Below, one piece after another: positions 50,222 through 61,545 of a stretch of DNA of 64,000 nt. Source of the DNA: Gadus chalcogrammus. Its lineage: Eukaryota; Chordata; Actinopteri; Gadiformes; Gadidae. The stretch is from assembly GCF_026213295.1 (NCBI RefSeq), contig NC_079423.1, positions 11,979,787 through 12,043,786 on the forward strand, written 5' to 3'. Position numbers and translations under genes: made by a program. The notes beneath the pieces are model-generated. The model did not search any database, was not told the origin of the DNA, and worked only from the letters and a program-made list of their open reading frames with translations. Positions within the stretch are counted from its first letter, which is position 1. Each line of letters begins with the position of its first letter.

Positions 50222-50739
50222 TTTCTTTTTCAACTCGAGCTCATTGACTCCGTGGCGTACCGTGACCTGATGTTTACTGCCAACCGCTTTGGAGGATTTA
50301 AGCAACATACAAAAACTGACAACGTCTCTCAAAACTATTTTTGTGAAACATGAGGACAGTATAGTGATACTGCCAGCAGGGAGCACCAGAGAGCTGAACC
50401 GACAGTTGTACATTTCTTAAACTTTCACCAACACAAACACGCACGCTCACTTCAGATCATGGGAGGACGTCAAAAAATCACCACCCATTCTCTGACACTT
50501 TAACCGTTAACCTTGGTTCAAACATTTAACATCACACGCACACGCAGTGTATTTCAGATAATTAATGAATTCAGATGTCACAATGATCGTTTACATGGAT
50601 AAGGAGTCCTACTGAATCAATTACTGCCGTTTATATCTAACTAATGATTGTTTTTGTAAGAGTGTAACGTCGAGCCTCAGCAGCTTTCTCACTCCTTATG
50701 TGCTACTGTATAAAACCTGGTTTTGCGCCTGCACTAATT

Positions 50740-50859
50740 GCTTACGGCCATACCACCCTGAACACGCCTGATCTCGTCTGATCTCGGAAGCTAAGCAGGG
50801 TCAGGCATGGTTAGTACTTGGATGGGAGACCGCCTGGGAATACCAGGTGCTGTAAGCTT
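50740..50859 (+). rRNA. 5S rRNA, unit 77
   Basis: C to T at +30; tcaggcatgg in place of tcgggcctgg; +146 C. Confidence 0.9.
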
Positions 50860-51387
50860 TTTCTTTTTCAACTCGAGCTCATTGCCTCCGTGGCCTACCG
50901 TGGCGTACCGTGACCTGATGTTTACTGCCAACCGCTTTGGAGGATTTAAGCAACATACAAAAACTGACAACGTCTCTCAAAACTATTTTTGTGAAACATG
51001 AGGACAGTATAGTGATACTGCCAGCAGGGAGCACCAGAGAGCTGAACCGACAGTTGTACATTTCTTAAACTTTCACCAACACAAACACGCACGCTCACTT
51101 CAGATCATGGGAGGACGTCAAAAAATCACCACCCATTCTCTGACACTTTAACCGTTAACCTTGGTTCAAACATTTAACATCACACGCACACGCAGTGTTT
51201 TTCAGATAATTAATGAATTCAGATGTCACAATGATGGTTTACATGGATAAGGAGTCCTACTGAATCAATTACTGCCGTTTATATCTAACTAATGATTGTT
51301 TTTGTAAGAGTGTAACGTCGAGCCTCAGCAGCTTTCTCACTCCTTATGTGCTACTGTATAAAACCTGGTTTTGCGCCTGCACTATTT

Positions 51388-51507
51388 GCTTACGGCCATA
51401 CCACCCTGAACACGCCTGATCTCGTCTGATCTCGGAAGCTAAGCAGGGTCGGGCCTGGTTAGTACTTGGATGGGAGACCGCCTGGGAATACCAGGTGCTG
51501 TAAGCTT
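51388..51507 (+). rRNA. 5S rRNA, unit 78
   Basis: C to T at +30; cactattt in place of cactaatt just upstream; short-class spacer. Confidence 0.92.
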
Positions 51508-52024
51508 TTTCTTTTTCAACTCGAGCTCATTGACTCCGTGGCGTACCGTGACCTGATGTTTACTGCCAACCGCTTTGGAGGATTTAAGCAACATACAAAA
51601 ACTGACAACGTCTCTCAAAACTATTTTGTGAAACATGAGGACAGTATAGTGATACTGCCAGCAGGGAGCAACAGAGAGCTGAACCGACAGTTGTACATTT
51701 CTTAAACTTTCACCAACACAAACACGCACGCTCACTTCAGATCATGGGAGGACGTGAAAAAATCACCACCCATTCTCTGACACTTTAACCGTTAACCTTG
51801 GTTCAAACATTTAACATCACACGCACACGCAGTGTTTTTCAGATAATTAATGAATTCAGATGTCACAATGATGGTTTACATGGATAAGGAGTCCTACTGA
51901 ATCAATTACTGCCGTTTATATCTAACTAATGATTGTTTTTGTAAGAGTGTAACGTCGAGCCTCAGCAGCTTTCTCACTCCTTATGTGCTACTGTATAAAA
52001 CCTGGTTTTGCGCCTGCACTAATT

Positions 52025-52144
52025 GCTTACGGCCATACCACCCTGAACACGCCTGATCTCGTCTGATCTCGGAAGCTAAGCAGGGTCGGGCCTGGTTAGT
52101 ACTTGGATGGGAGACCGCCTGGGAATACCAGGTGCTGTAAGCTT
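52025..52144 (+). rRNA. 5S rRNA, unit 79
   Basis: C to T at +30 only; short-class spacer. Confidence 0.93.
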
Positions 52145-52662
52145 TTTCTTTTTCAACTCGAGCTCATTGACTCCGTGGCGTACCGTGACCTGATGTTTAC
52201 TGCCAACCGCTTTGGAGGATTTAAGCAACATACAAAAACTGACAACGTCTCTCAAAACTATTTTTGTGAAACATGAGGACAGTATAGTGATACTGCCAGC
52301 AGGGAGCACCAGAGAGCTGAACCGACAGTTGTACATTTCTTAAACTTTCACCAACACAAACACGCACGCTCACTTCAGATCATGGGAGGACGTCAAAAAA
52401 TCACCACCCATTCTCTGACACTTTAACCGTTAACCTTGGTTCAAACATTTAACATCACACGCACACGCAGTGTTTTTCAGATAATTAATGAATTCAGATG
52501 TCACAATGATGGTTTACATGGATAAGGAGTCCTACTGAATCAATTACTGCCGTTTATATCTAACTAATGATTGTTTTTGTAAGAGTGTAACGTCGAGCCT
52601 CAGCAGCTTTCTCACTCCTTATGTGCTACTGTATAAAACCTGGTTTTGCGCCTGCACTAATT

Positions 52663-52754
52663 GCTTACGGCCATACCACCCTGAACACGCCCGATCTCGT
52701 CAGATCTCGGAAGCTAAGCAGGGTCGGGCCTGGTCAGTACTTGGATGGGAGACC
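52663..52754 (+). pseudogene. 5S rRNA, unit 80, cut at +92 by an insertion
   Basis: Bases +1 to +92 with two private changes (gtcagatc, ggtcagta). Interrupted at exactly the same base as unit 75. Confidence 0.88.
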
Positions 52755-52812
52755 TCCTCAGAAGCCCAGGTTGCTGTAAGTAGTGACGGGTGTCACCAAA
52801 AAGAAAAAAAAA
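52755..52812 (+). other. Short insert sharing both junctions with the RRP15-like insert
   Basis: 58 bp. The first 32 bases are the same as the start of the insert at 49807 (tcctcagaagcccaggttgc and following), then a different tract (cgggtgtcacc) and an A-rich end leading into 5S at +24. The 69-bp 5S repeat flanks it as well. Best read as the same insertion event, copied within the array and internally deleted or rearranged. Confidence 0.75.
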
Positions 52813-52909
52813 CACGCCTGATCTCGTCTGATCTCGGAAGCTAAGCAGGGTCGGGCCTGGTTAGTACTTGGATGGGAGACCGCCTGGGAATACCAGGTGC
52901 TGTAAGCTT
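52813..52909 (+). pseudogene. 5S rRNA, unit 81, 5'-truncated (+24 to +120)
   Basis: Keeps the internal control region, lacks +1 to +23. C to T at +30. Confidence 0.88.
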
Positions 52910-53427
52910 TTTCTTTTTCAACTCGAGCTCATTGACTCCGTGGCGTACCGTGACCTGATGTTTACTGCCAACCGCTTTGGAGGATTTAAGCAACATACAA
53001 AAACTGACAACGTCTCTCAAAACTATTTTTGTGAAACATGAGGACAGTATAGTGATACTGCCAGCAGGGAGCAACAGAGAGCTGAACCGACAGTTGTACA
53101 TTTCTTAAACTTTCACCAACACAAACACGCACGCTCACTTCAGATCATGGGAGGACGTCAAAAAATCACCACCCATTCTCTGACACTTTAACCGTTAACC
53201 TTGGTTCAAACATTTAACATCACACGCACACGCAGTGTTTTTCAGATAATTAATGAATTCAGATGTCACAATGATGGTTTACATGGATAAGGAGTCCTAC
53301 TGAATCAATTACTGCCGTTTATATCTAACTAATGATTGTTTTTGTAAGAGTGTAACGTCGAGCCTCAGCAGCTTTCTCACTCCTTATGTGCTACTGTATA
53401 AAACCTGGTTTTGCGCCTGCACTAATT

Positions 53428-53547
53428 GCTTACGGCCATACCACCCTGAACACGCCTGATCTCGTCTGATCTCGGAAGCTAAGCAGGGTCGGGCCTGGTT
53501 AGTACTTGGATGGGAGACCGCCTGGGAATACCAGGTGCTGTAAGCTT
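53428..53547 (+). rRNA. 5S rRNA, unit 82
   Basis: C to T at +30; short-class spacer. Confidence 0.93.
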
Positions 53548-54065
53548 TTTCTTTTTCAACTCGAGCTCATTGACTCCGTGGCGTACCGTGACCTGATGTT
53601 TACTGCCAACCGCTTTGGAGGATTTAAGCAACATACAAAAACTGACAACGTCTCTCAAAACTATTTTTGTGAAACATGAGGACAGTATAGTGATACTGCC
53701 AGCAGGGAGCACCAGAGAGCTGAACCGACAGTTGTACATTTCTTAAACTTTCACCAACACAAACACGCACGCTCACTTCAGATCATGGGAGGACGTCAAA
53801 AAATCACCACCCATTCTCTGACACTTTAACCGTTAACCTTGGTTCAAACATTTAACATCACACGCACACGCAGTGTATTTCAGATAATTAATGAATTCAG
53901 ATGTCACAATGATGGTTTACATGGATAAGGAGTCCTACTGAATCAATTACTGCCGTTTATATCTAACTAATGATTGTTTTTGTAAGAGTGTAACGTCGAG
54001 CCTCAGCAGCTTTCTCACTCCTTATGTGCTACTGTATAAAACCTGGTTTTGCGCCTGCACTAATT

Positions 54066-54185
54066 GCTTACGGCCATACCACCCTGAACACGCCTGATCT
54101 CGTCTGATCTCGGAAGCTAAGCAGGGTCGGGCCTGGTTAGTACTTGGATGGGAGACCGCCTGGGAATACCAGGTGCTGTAAGCTT
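54066..54185 (+). rRNA. 5S rRNA, unit 83
   Basis: C to T at +30; short-class spacer. Confidence 0.93.
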
Positions 54186-54703
54186 TTTCTTTTTCAACTC
54201 GAGCTCATTGACTCCGTGGCGTACCGTGACCTGATGTTTACTGCCAACCGCTTTGGAGGATTTAAGCAACATACAAAAACTGACAACGTCTCTCAAAACT
54301 ATTTTTGTGAAACATGAGGACAGTATAGTGATACTGCCAGCAGGGAGCAACAGAGAGCTGAACCGACAGTTGTACATTTCTTAAACTTTCACCAACACAA
54401 ACACGCACGCTCACTTCAGATCATGGGAGGACGTCAAAAAATCACCACCCATTCTCTGACACTTTAACCGTTAACCTTGGTTCAAACATTTAACATCACA
54501 CGCACACGCAGTGTTTTTCAGATAATTAATGAATTCAGATGTCACAATGATGGTTTACATGGATAAGGAGTCCTACTGAATCAATTACTGCCGTTTATAT
54601 CTAACTAATGATTGTTTTTGTAAGAGTGTAACGTCGAGCCTCAGCAGCTTTCTCACTCCTTATGTGCTACTGTATAAAACCTGGTTTTGCGCCTGCACTA
54701 ATT

Positions 54704-54823
54704 GCTTACGGCCATACCACCCTGAACACGCCTGATCTCGTCTGATCTCGGAAGCTAAGCGGGGTCGGGCCTGGTTAGTACTTGGATGGGAGACCGCCTG
54801 GGAATACCAGGTGCTGTAAGCTT
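54704..54823 (+). rRNA. 5S rRNA, unit 84
   Basis: C to T at +30; A to G in the A box (gctaagcgggg); +146 C; long-class spacer. Confidence 0.9.
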
Positions 54824-55351
54824 TTTCTTTTTCAACTCGAGCTCATTGCCTCCGTGGCCTACCGTGGCGTACCGTGACCTGATGTTTACTGCCAACCGCT
54901 TTGGAGGATTTAAGCAACATACAAAAACTGACAACGTCTCTCAAAACTATTTTTGTGAAACATGAGGACAGTATAGTGATACTGCCAGCAGGGAGCACCA
55001 GAGAGCTGAACCGACAGTTGTACATTTCTTAAACTTTCACCAACACAAACACGCACGCCCACTTCAGATCATGGGAGGACGTCAAAAAATCACCACCCAT
55101 TCTCTGACACTTTAACCGTTAACCTTGGTTCAAACATTTAACATCACACGCACACGCAGTGTATTTCAGATAATTAATGAATTCAGATGTCACAATGATC
55201 GTTTACATGGATAAGGAGTCCTACTGAATCAATTACTGCCGTTTATATCTAACTAATGATTGTTTTTGTAAAAGTGTAACGTCGAGCCTCAGCAGCTTTC
55301 TCACTCCTTATGTGCTACTGTATAAAACCTGGTTATGCGCCTGCACTAATT

Positions 55352-55471
55352 GCTTACGGCCATTCCACCCTGAATACGCCCGATCTCGTCTGATCTCGGA
55401 AGATAAGCAGGGTCGGGCCTGGTTAGTACTTGGATGGGAGACCGCCTGTGAATACCAGGTGCTGTAAGCTA
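55352..55471 (+). rRNA. 5S rRNA, unit 85 (diverged)
   Basis: Changes at ccattcc (+13), gaatacg (+24), gaagataag (A box) and cctgtgaat. 3' end gcta followed by a longer T-run. Confidence 0.85.
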
Positions 55472-55989
55472 TTTTTTTTTCAACTCGAGCTCATTGACTC
55501 CGTGGCGTACCGTGACCTGATGTTTACTGCCAACCGCTTTGGAGGATTTAAGCAACATACAAAAACTGACAACGTCTCTCAAAACTATTTTTGTGAAACA
55601 TGAGGACAGTATAGTGATACTGCCAGCAGGGAGCACCAGAGAGCTGAACCGACAGTTGTACATTTCTTAAACTTTCACCAACACAAACACGCACGCTCAC
55701 TTCAGATCATGGGAGGACGTCAAAAAATCACCACCCATTCTCTGACACTTTAACCGTTAACCTTGGTTCAAACATTTAACATCACACGCACACGCAGTGT
55801 TTTTCAGATAATTAATGAATTCAGATGTCACAATGATGGTTTACATGGATAAGGAGTCCTACTGAATCAATTACTGCCGTTTATATCTAACTAATGATTG
55901 TTTTTGTAAGAGTGTAACGTCGGGCCTCAGCAGCTTTCTCACTCCTTATGTGCTACTGTATGAAACCTGGTTTTGCGCCTGCACTAATT

Positions 55990-56109
55990 GCTTACGGCCA
56001 TACCACCCTGAACACGCCCGATCTCGTCTGATCTCGGAAGCTAAGCAGGGTCGGGCCTGCTTAGTACTTGGCTGGGAGTCCGCCTGGGAATACCAGGTGC
56101 TGTAAGCTT
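55990..56109 (+). rRNA. 5S rRNA, unit 86 (diverged)
   Basis: Upstream box reads tatgaaa. C box changed (ttggctgggagtccg). Likely weak or inactive. Confidence 0.85.
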
Positions 56110-56627
56110 TTTCTTTTTCAACTCGAGCTCATTGACTCCGTGGCGTACCGTGACCTGATGTTTACTGCCAACCGCTTTGGAGGATTTAAGCAACATACAA
56201 AAACTGACAACGTCTCTCAAAACTATTTTTGTGAAACATGAGGACAGTATAGTGATACTGCCAGCAGGGAGCACCAGAGAGCTGAACCGACAGTTGTACA
56301 TTTCTTAAACTTTCACCAACACAAACACGCACGCTCACTTCAGATCATGGGAGGACGTCAAAAAATCACCACCCATTCTCTGACACTTTAACCGTTAACC
56401 TTGGTTCAAACATTTAACATCACACGCACACGCAGTGTATTTCAGATAATTAATGAATTCAGATGTCACAATGATCGTTTACATGGATAAGGAGTCCTAC
56501 TGAATCAATTACTGCCGTTTATATCTAACTAATGATTGTTTTTGTAAGAGTGTAACGTCGAGCCTCAGCAGCTTTCTCACTCCTTATGTGCTACTGTATA
56601 AAACCTGGTTTTGCGCCTGCACTATTT

Positions 56628-56747
56628 GCTTACGGCCATACCACCCTGAACACGCCCGATCTCGTCTGATCTCGGAAGCTAAGCAGGTTTGGGCATGGTT
56701 AGTACTTGGATGGGAGACCGCCTGGGAATACCAGGTGCTGTAAGCTT
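56628..56747 (+). rRNA. 5S rRNA, unit 87 (diverged)
   Basis: A box and intermediate element changed (gcaggtttgggcatgg). T-run interrupted by a G. The following spacer holds the Harbinger B insertion. Confidence 0.85.
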
Positions 56748-56981
56748 TGTCTTTTTCAACTCGAGCTCATTGACTCCCTGGCGTACCGTGACCTGATGTT
56801 TACTGCCAACCGCTTTGGAGGATTTAAGCAACATACAAAAACTGACAACGTCTCTCAAAACTATTTTTGTGAAACATGAGGATAGTATAGTGATACTGCC
56901 AGCAGGGAGCACCAGAGAGCTGAACCGACAGTTGTACATTTCTTAAACTTTCACCAACACAAACACGCACGCTCACTTCAG

Positions 56982-56994
56982 AGGGGTGTTCCAC
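56982..56994 (+). repeat. Left terminal inverted repeat, Harbinger B
   Basis: aggggtgttccac; pairs with 58616-58628 at 12 of 13 positions. Confidence 0.9.
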
Positions 56995-57175
56995 GAACGG
57001 AGGTTTAACAAACACTGAGTTAACGCTGAACTCTAGGTTGATTGACCCTGTGCCGACCAACCCAGAGTTTTCGGTTCCACAGCAGCGGTTATGCATTAGT
57101 TCAGTCAACTCGGGGTTGGTTAACACAGGGTTGTGCGCGTCCACGCCAAACTTAAAAAGACGTGATGTATGGATC

Positions 57176-57382
57176 ATGGAAACCCTGATCGATATGGCGA
57201 AACGGGCCGCTTATTTCAATGAAATGGAACCCCAGGTTCTCCTGGAGAGCTATGACGAGGAGAAGGACATTATCACAAGAAAAGGGAACGCTAAAACCTC
57301 TGGAACCCGGAGAACCAAAGCCTGGCAGCGGATCGCTGACCGCGTAAATGCGTTAGTTACACGTCAAAAGCATGATCCTTAA
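57176..57382 (+). pseudogene. Harbinger Myb/SANT-like protein, N-terminal fragment
   Basis: 68 codons from ATG to stop. Residues from about 8 to 56 fit the Myb/SANT-like DNA-binding domain of Harbinger accessory proteins: AYFNEMEPQVLLESYDEEKD, then TKAWQRIADRVNA with the conserved tryptophan of the last helix. In known systems this protein brings the transposase to the nucleus and to the element ends. The frame is open to the ATG, which I chose because the domain starts just after it; an ATG farther upstream at 57038 lies in the inverted-repeat-like end region. The stop comes right after the domain, so the rest of the protein is lost or lies in the later fragment. Confidence 0.8.
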
Positions 57383-57594
57383 TATTTGAGCCATGAATAT
57401 ATAAATATCCCAGTTAAGCATTCTTAAAGATCCTACCACATAACCCCTTTCTTCTAAAACAATATGTACTCCGATTGCTTCCAAGCGGTCAGAGAATCAA
57501 GTATAAAAATGAAGTATAAAAAACATACAAACTGGTAAGCTTTTCCCACCATCGTATTGGTATAAATTTAAATAAGCCATTTTTTTAAGCCAAT

Positions 57595-57759
57595 CGTGAA
57601 AAGGCCGACAGTCGGCAGACTGGATCTGGCCCTCAAATTGTCTTGACCCCGGTGGAGGAGCTGTTAATAAACATAAATTCAGGGCGCCCTGGCATGGAGG
57701 GGGTACCTGGAGGTACCTACCACCTCAGAGAGTCATGGGCCATACCCCACACTGGTTGA
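57595..57759 (+). pseudogene. Harbinger Myb/SANT-like protein, C-terminal fragment
   Basis: Open frame with a stop at 57757-57759 that encodes KADSRQTGSGP, LTPVEELL and GRPGMEGVPGG. This pattern (TGGGP, LTPAEE, GRPxxEGIxGG) is what I recall of the region downstream of the Myb domain in Harbinger-type Myb proteins. About 210 bp of non-matching sequence separates it from the domain; this could be an intron or a damaged segment. Confidence 0.65.
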
Positions 57760-58100
57760 ATGTAGGTTTTTGTGTTTTCTTGTATTTTAGATTTTTTTTG
57801 CCTTCGAAGTAACACATGCAAACCGTGTGCTTGCCACAGCGCATACTATTCCAAATGTTTCTTTTTTGGTAACTGGGTAGAAAACCTAAAAGTGACAATT
57901 CATCAACTTCACAGATCAAGATGGATCAGTGCTTGTATGAAGCCGCCGGCTACGATCGAACATTCTCCAGTGGATGCAAGTCCGTTAGGACTATTTTATA
58001 CTTTATGTTGTAAATGCCTCTCGGCATAGTACTCAGACAATATTGCTCTTTGTATGATAGGAGGCCGATACAAATCTTGGATGGGTCATCTGAAACGACT

Positions 58101-58400
58101 GTGATGTGCTCAGCATCTCCAGCATTATAGCCTAGATAAAACTACCATTTGAAAAAAACGGAGGGCTACGCAAATAGTCTGGAGTGAACTGAGGCCAGGT
58201 CCTCGATTGGTAGTGTTGGCTATGTAAGGCTATTTAAATATATTAAAGATTTGCGCGAGAATCTATATCTCTCCACTCCAGCAAAAAGTCATCCAATATG
58301 CCAAGATGTCGAGCCGTGGTCTTATCAATCGCTCCCGGTGGATTGCACGTATAATTTGCGCTCTGATATCAGCAGTTCTCTCATCAAAAGGGCATGCCAT
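58101..58400 (-). pseudogene. Harbinger transposase N-terminal fragment with frameshifts
   Basis: Starts with ATG at 58400 on the minus strand: MACPFDERTADIRAQIIRAI, a start typical of fish Harbinger transposases. The homology then goes on in other frames: DDFLLE and ERYRFSRKS near 58250-58290, NRGPGLSSLQTICVALRFF near 58150-58205, and NAGDAEHI near 58101-58127. At least two frame changes and stop codons break it. No catalytic residue can be placed with confidence. The part between here and 57760 has no clear homology to me. Confidence 0.75.
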
Positions 58401-58615
58401 TGTGAACACATGAAATCTGCGGTGAACGCCGGTTGAAATACCCAAAACCGGGTTATGTTTCAAACTTAACCTGCGCAAAACCTGGTCCGACCAGGTTTGA
58501 TTCAGAGCATATGTTGCTATAGCAACTAACATACCGTGATCCTTTTGGAACGGAAAACCTAGGGTTACAGCAAACCCTGGGTTAACTTACCCGGTTATGT
58601 GATAAAACCGGCTTT

Positions 58616-58628
58616 GTGGAACACCCCA
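58616..58628 (-). repeat. Right terminal inverted repeat, Harbinger B
   Basis: gtggaacacccca, followed by the CAG duplication. Confidence 0.9.
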
Positions 58629-58915
58629 CAGATCATGGGAGGACGTCAAAAAATCACCACCCATTCTCTGACACTTTAACCGTTAACCTTGGTTCAAACA
58701 TTTAACATCACACGCACACGCAGTGTATTTCAGATAATTAATGAATTCAGATGTCACAATGATCGTTTACATGGATAAGGAGTCCTACTGAATCAATTAC
58801 TGCCGTTTATATCTAACTAATGATTGTTTTTGTAAAAGTGTAACGTCGAGCCTCAGCAGCTTTCTCACTCCTTATGTGCTACTGTATAAAACCTGGTTTT
58901 GCGCCTGCACTAATT

Positions 58916-59035
58916 GCTTACGGCCATACCACCCTGAACACACCTGATCTCGTCTGATCTCGGAAGCTAAGCAGGGTCGGGCCTGGTTAGTACTTGGAAG
59001 GGAGACCGCCTGGGAATACCAGGTGCTGTAAGCTT
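58916..59035 (+). rRNA. 5S rRNA, unit 88 (diverged)
   Basis: G to A near +27 and C to T at +30 (aacacacctg). C box has T to A (ttggaaggga). +146 C. Confidence 0.88.
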
Positions 59036-59563
59036 TTTCTTTTTCAACTCGAGCTCATTGCCTCCGTGGCCTACCGTGGCGTACCGGGACCTGATGTTTA
59101 CTGCCAACCGCTTTGGAGGATTTAAGCAACATACAAAAACTGACAACGTCTCTCAAAACTATTTTTGTGAAACATGAGGACAGTATAGTGATACTGCCAG
59201 CAGGGAGCACCAGAGAGCTGAACCGACAGTTGTACATTTCTTAAACTTTCACCAACACAAACACGCACGCTCACTTCAGATCATGGGAGGACGTCAAAAA
59301 ATCACCACCCATTCTCTGACACTTTAACCGTTAACCTTGGTTCAAACATTTAACATCACACGCACACGCAGTGTATTTCAGATAATTAATGAATTCAGAT
59401 GTCACAATGATCGTTTACATGGATAAGGAGTCCTACTGAATCAATTACTGCCGTTTATATCTAACTAATGATTGTTTTTGTAAAAGTGTAACGTCGAGCC
59501 TCAGCAGCTTTCTCACTCCTTATGTGCTACTGTATAAAACCTGGTTTTGTGCCTGCACTATTT

Positions 59564-59683
59564 GCTTACGGCCATACCACCCTGAACACGCCCGATCTCG
59601 TCTGATCTCGGAAGCTAAGCAGGGTCGGGCCTGGTTAGTACTTGGGTGGGAGACCGTCTGGGAATACCAGGTGCTGTAAGCAT
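59564..59683 (+). rRNA. 5S rRNA, unit 89 (diverged)
   Basis: C box changes and gcat end as in the copy at 47791, but without that copy's changes at +26, +66 and +67. Confidence 0.87.
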
Positions 59684-60211
59684 TTTCTTTTTCAACTCGA
59701 GCTCATTGACTCCGTGGCCTACCGTGGCGTACCGTGACCTGATGTTTACTGCCAACCGCTTTGGAGGATTTAAGCAACATACAAAAACTGACAACGTCTC
59801 TCAAAACTATTTTTGTGAAACATGAGGACAGTATAGTGATACTGCCAGCAGGGAGCACCAGAGAGCTGAACCGACAGTTGTACAGTTCTTAAACTTTCAC
59901 CAACACAAACACGCACGCTCACTTCAGATCATGGGAGGACGTCAAAAAATCACCACCCATTCTCTGACACTTTAACCGTTAACCTTGGTTCAAACATTTA
60001 ACATCACACGCACACGCAGTGTGTTTCAGATAATTAATGAATTCAGATGTCACAATGATCGTTTACATGGATAAGGAGTCCTACTGAATCAATTACTGCC
60101 GTTTATATCTAACTAATGATTGTTTTTGTAAGAGTGTAACGTCGAGCCTCAGCAGCTTTCTCACTCCTTATGTGCTACTGTATAAAACCTGGTTTTGCGC
60201 CTGCACTAATC

Positions 60212-60331
60212 GCTTACGGCCATACCACCCTGAACACGCCCGATCTCGTCTGATCTCGGAAGCTAAGCAGGGTCGGGCCTGATTAGTACTTGGATGGGAG
60301 ACCGCCTGGGAATACCAGGTGCTGTAAGCTT
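60212..60331 (+). rRNA. 5S rRNA, unit 90 (diverged)
   Basis: cctgatt in place of cctggtt; flanks as in the copy at 48438. Confidence 0.88.
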
Positions 60332-60851
60332 TTCCTTTTTCAACTCGAGCTCATTGCCTCCGTGGCCTACTGTGACCTACCGTGACCTGATGTTTACTGC
60401 CAACCGCTTTGGAGGATTTAAGCAACATACAAAGACTGACAACGTCTCTCAAAACTATTTTTGTGAAACATGAGGACAGTATAGTGATACTGCCAGCAGG
60501 GAGCACCAGAGAGCTGAAACGACAGTTGTACATTTCTTAAACTTTCACCAACACAAACACGCACGCTCACTTCAGATCATGGGAGGACGTCAAAAAATCA
60601 CCACCCATTCTCTGACACTTTAACCGTTAACCTTGGTTCAAACAATTAACATCACACGCACACGCAGTGTATTTCAGATAATTAATGAATTCAGATGTCA
60701 CAATGATCGTTTACATGGATAAGGAGTCCTACTGAATCAATTACTGCCGTTTATATCTAACTAATGATTTTTTTTCTAAAAGTGTAACGTCGAGCCTCAG
60801 CAGCTTTCTCACTCCTACTGTATAAAACCTGGTTTTGCGCCTGCACTAATT

Positions 60852-60971
60852 GCTTACGGCCATACCACCCTGAACAAGCCCGATCTCGTCTGATCTCGGC
60901 AGCTAAGCAGGGTCGGGCCTGGTTAGTACTTGGATGGGAGACCGCCTGGGAATACCAGGTGCTGTAAGCTT
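60852..60971 (+). rRNA. 5S rRNA, unit 91 (diverged)
   Basis: C to A at +26 and A to C at +49 as in the copy at 49078, with the same 8-bp upstream deletion, but full length (120 nt). Confidence 0.88.
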
Positions 60972-61489
60972 TTTCTTTTTCAACTCGAGCTCATTGACTC
61001 CGTGGCGTACCGTGACCTGATGTTTACTGCCAACCGCTTTGGAGGATTTAAGCAACATACAAAAACTGACAACGTCTCTCAAAACTATTTTTGTGAAACA
61101 TGAGGACAGTATAGTGATACTGCCAGCAGGGAGCACCAGAGAGCTGAACCGACAGTTGTACATTTCTTAAACTTTCACCAACACAAACACGCACGCTCAC
61201 TTCAGATCATGGGAGGACGTCAAAAAATCACCACCCATTCTCTGACACTTTAACCGTTAACCTTGGTTCAAACATTTAACATCACACGCACACGCAGTGT
61301 ATTTCAGATAATTAATGAATTCAGATGTCACAATGATCGTTTACATGGATAAGGAGTCCTACTGAATCAATTACTGCCGTTTATATCTAACTAATGATTG
61401 TTTTTGTAAAAGTGTAACGTCAAGCCTCAGCAGCTTTCTCACTCCTTATGTGCTACTGTATAAAACCTGGTTTTGCGCCTGTACTAATT

Positions 61490-61530
61490 GCTTACGGCCA
61501 AACCACCCTGAACACGCCCGATCTCGTCTG
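61490..61530 (+). pseudogene. 5S rRNA, unit 92, 5' part (+1 to +41), split by Harbinger
   Basis: Normal upstream region, then +1 to +41 ending in the target CTG. One change (ccaaacc). Confidence 0.9.
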
Positions 61531-61545
61531 GGCCCCGTTTCCCGA
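61531..61545 (+). repeat. Left terminal inverted repeat, Harbinger A copy 2
   Basis: Identical to 22081-22095. Confidence 0.93.

Larger units (their letters stand above)
44799..56981 (+). repeat. 5S rDNA tandem array, diverged segment 4 (units 68-87)
   Basis: Diverged units, mostly of the 638-bp class, with recurrent subfamily markers: C to T at +30 of the 5S gene, gtgtttttcag in place of gtgtatttcag, atgatggtt in place of atgatcgtt, and gagcaacag in place of gagcaccag. The stretch from 44.8 to 46.5 kb has very many small indels. Two 5S genes here are split by insertions. Confidence 0.95.
56982..58628 (+). mobile_element. PIF/Harbinger DNA transposon, family B (decayed, 1,647 bp)
   Basis: Near-perfect 13-bp terminal inverted repeats (GGGGTGTTCCAC core, with a mismatch at the outermost base), flanked by a CAG duplication (56979-56981 and 58629-58631). 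The ends differ from family A. Inside are fragments of both proteins that Harbinger elements are known to carry: a Myb/SANT-like protein on the + strand and the transposase N-terminus on the - strand, converging on each other. Subterminal regions are rich in short motifs such as gttaac and accctg, partly in inverse orientation. The transposase C-terminal half is gone. Confidence 0.9.
58629..61530 (+). repeat. 5S rDNA tandem array, diverged segment 5 (units 88 to the left part of 92)
   Basis: Array resumed after the second-family Harbinger element. The units starting at 59564, 60212 and 60852 share many private variants with those at 47791, 48438 and 49078 and look like a duplicated block. Confidence 0.95.
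59475..61530 (+). repeat. Duplicated block of array units, copy 2
   Basis: Shares with copy 1: cactatttgc and ttgggtgggagaccgtc (first unit), gttgtacagttctt and cgcagtgtgtttcag (its spacer), caaagactgac, gctgaaacgac and caaacaattaac (second), cactcctactgtataaaa and gaacaagcc (third). Confidence 0.85.
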
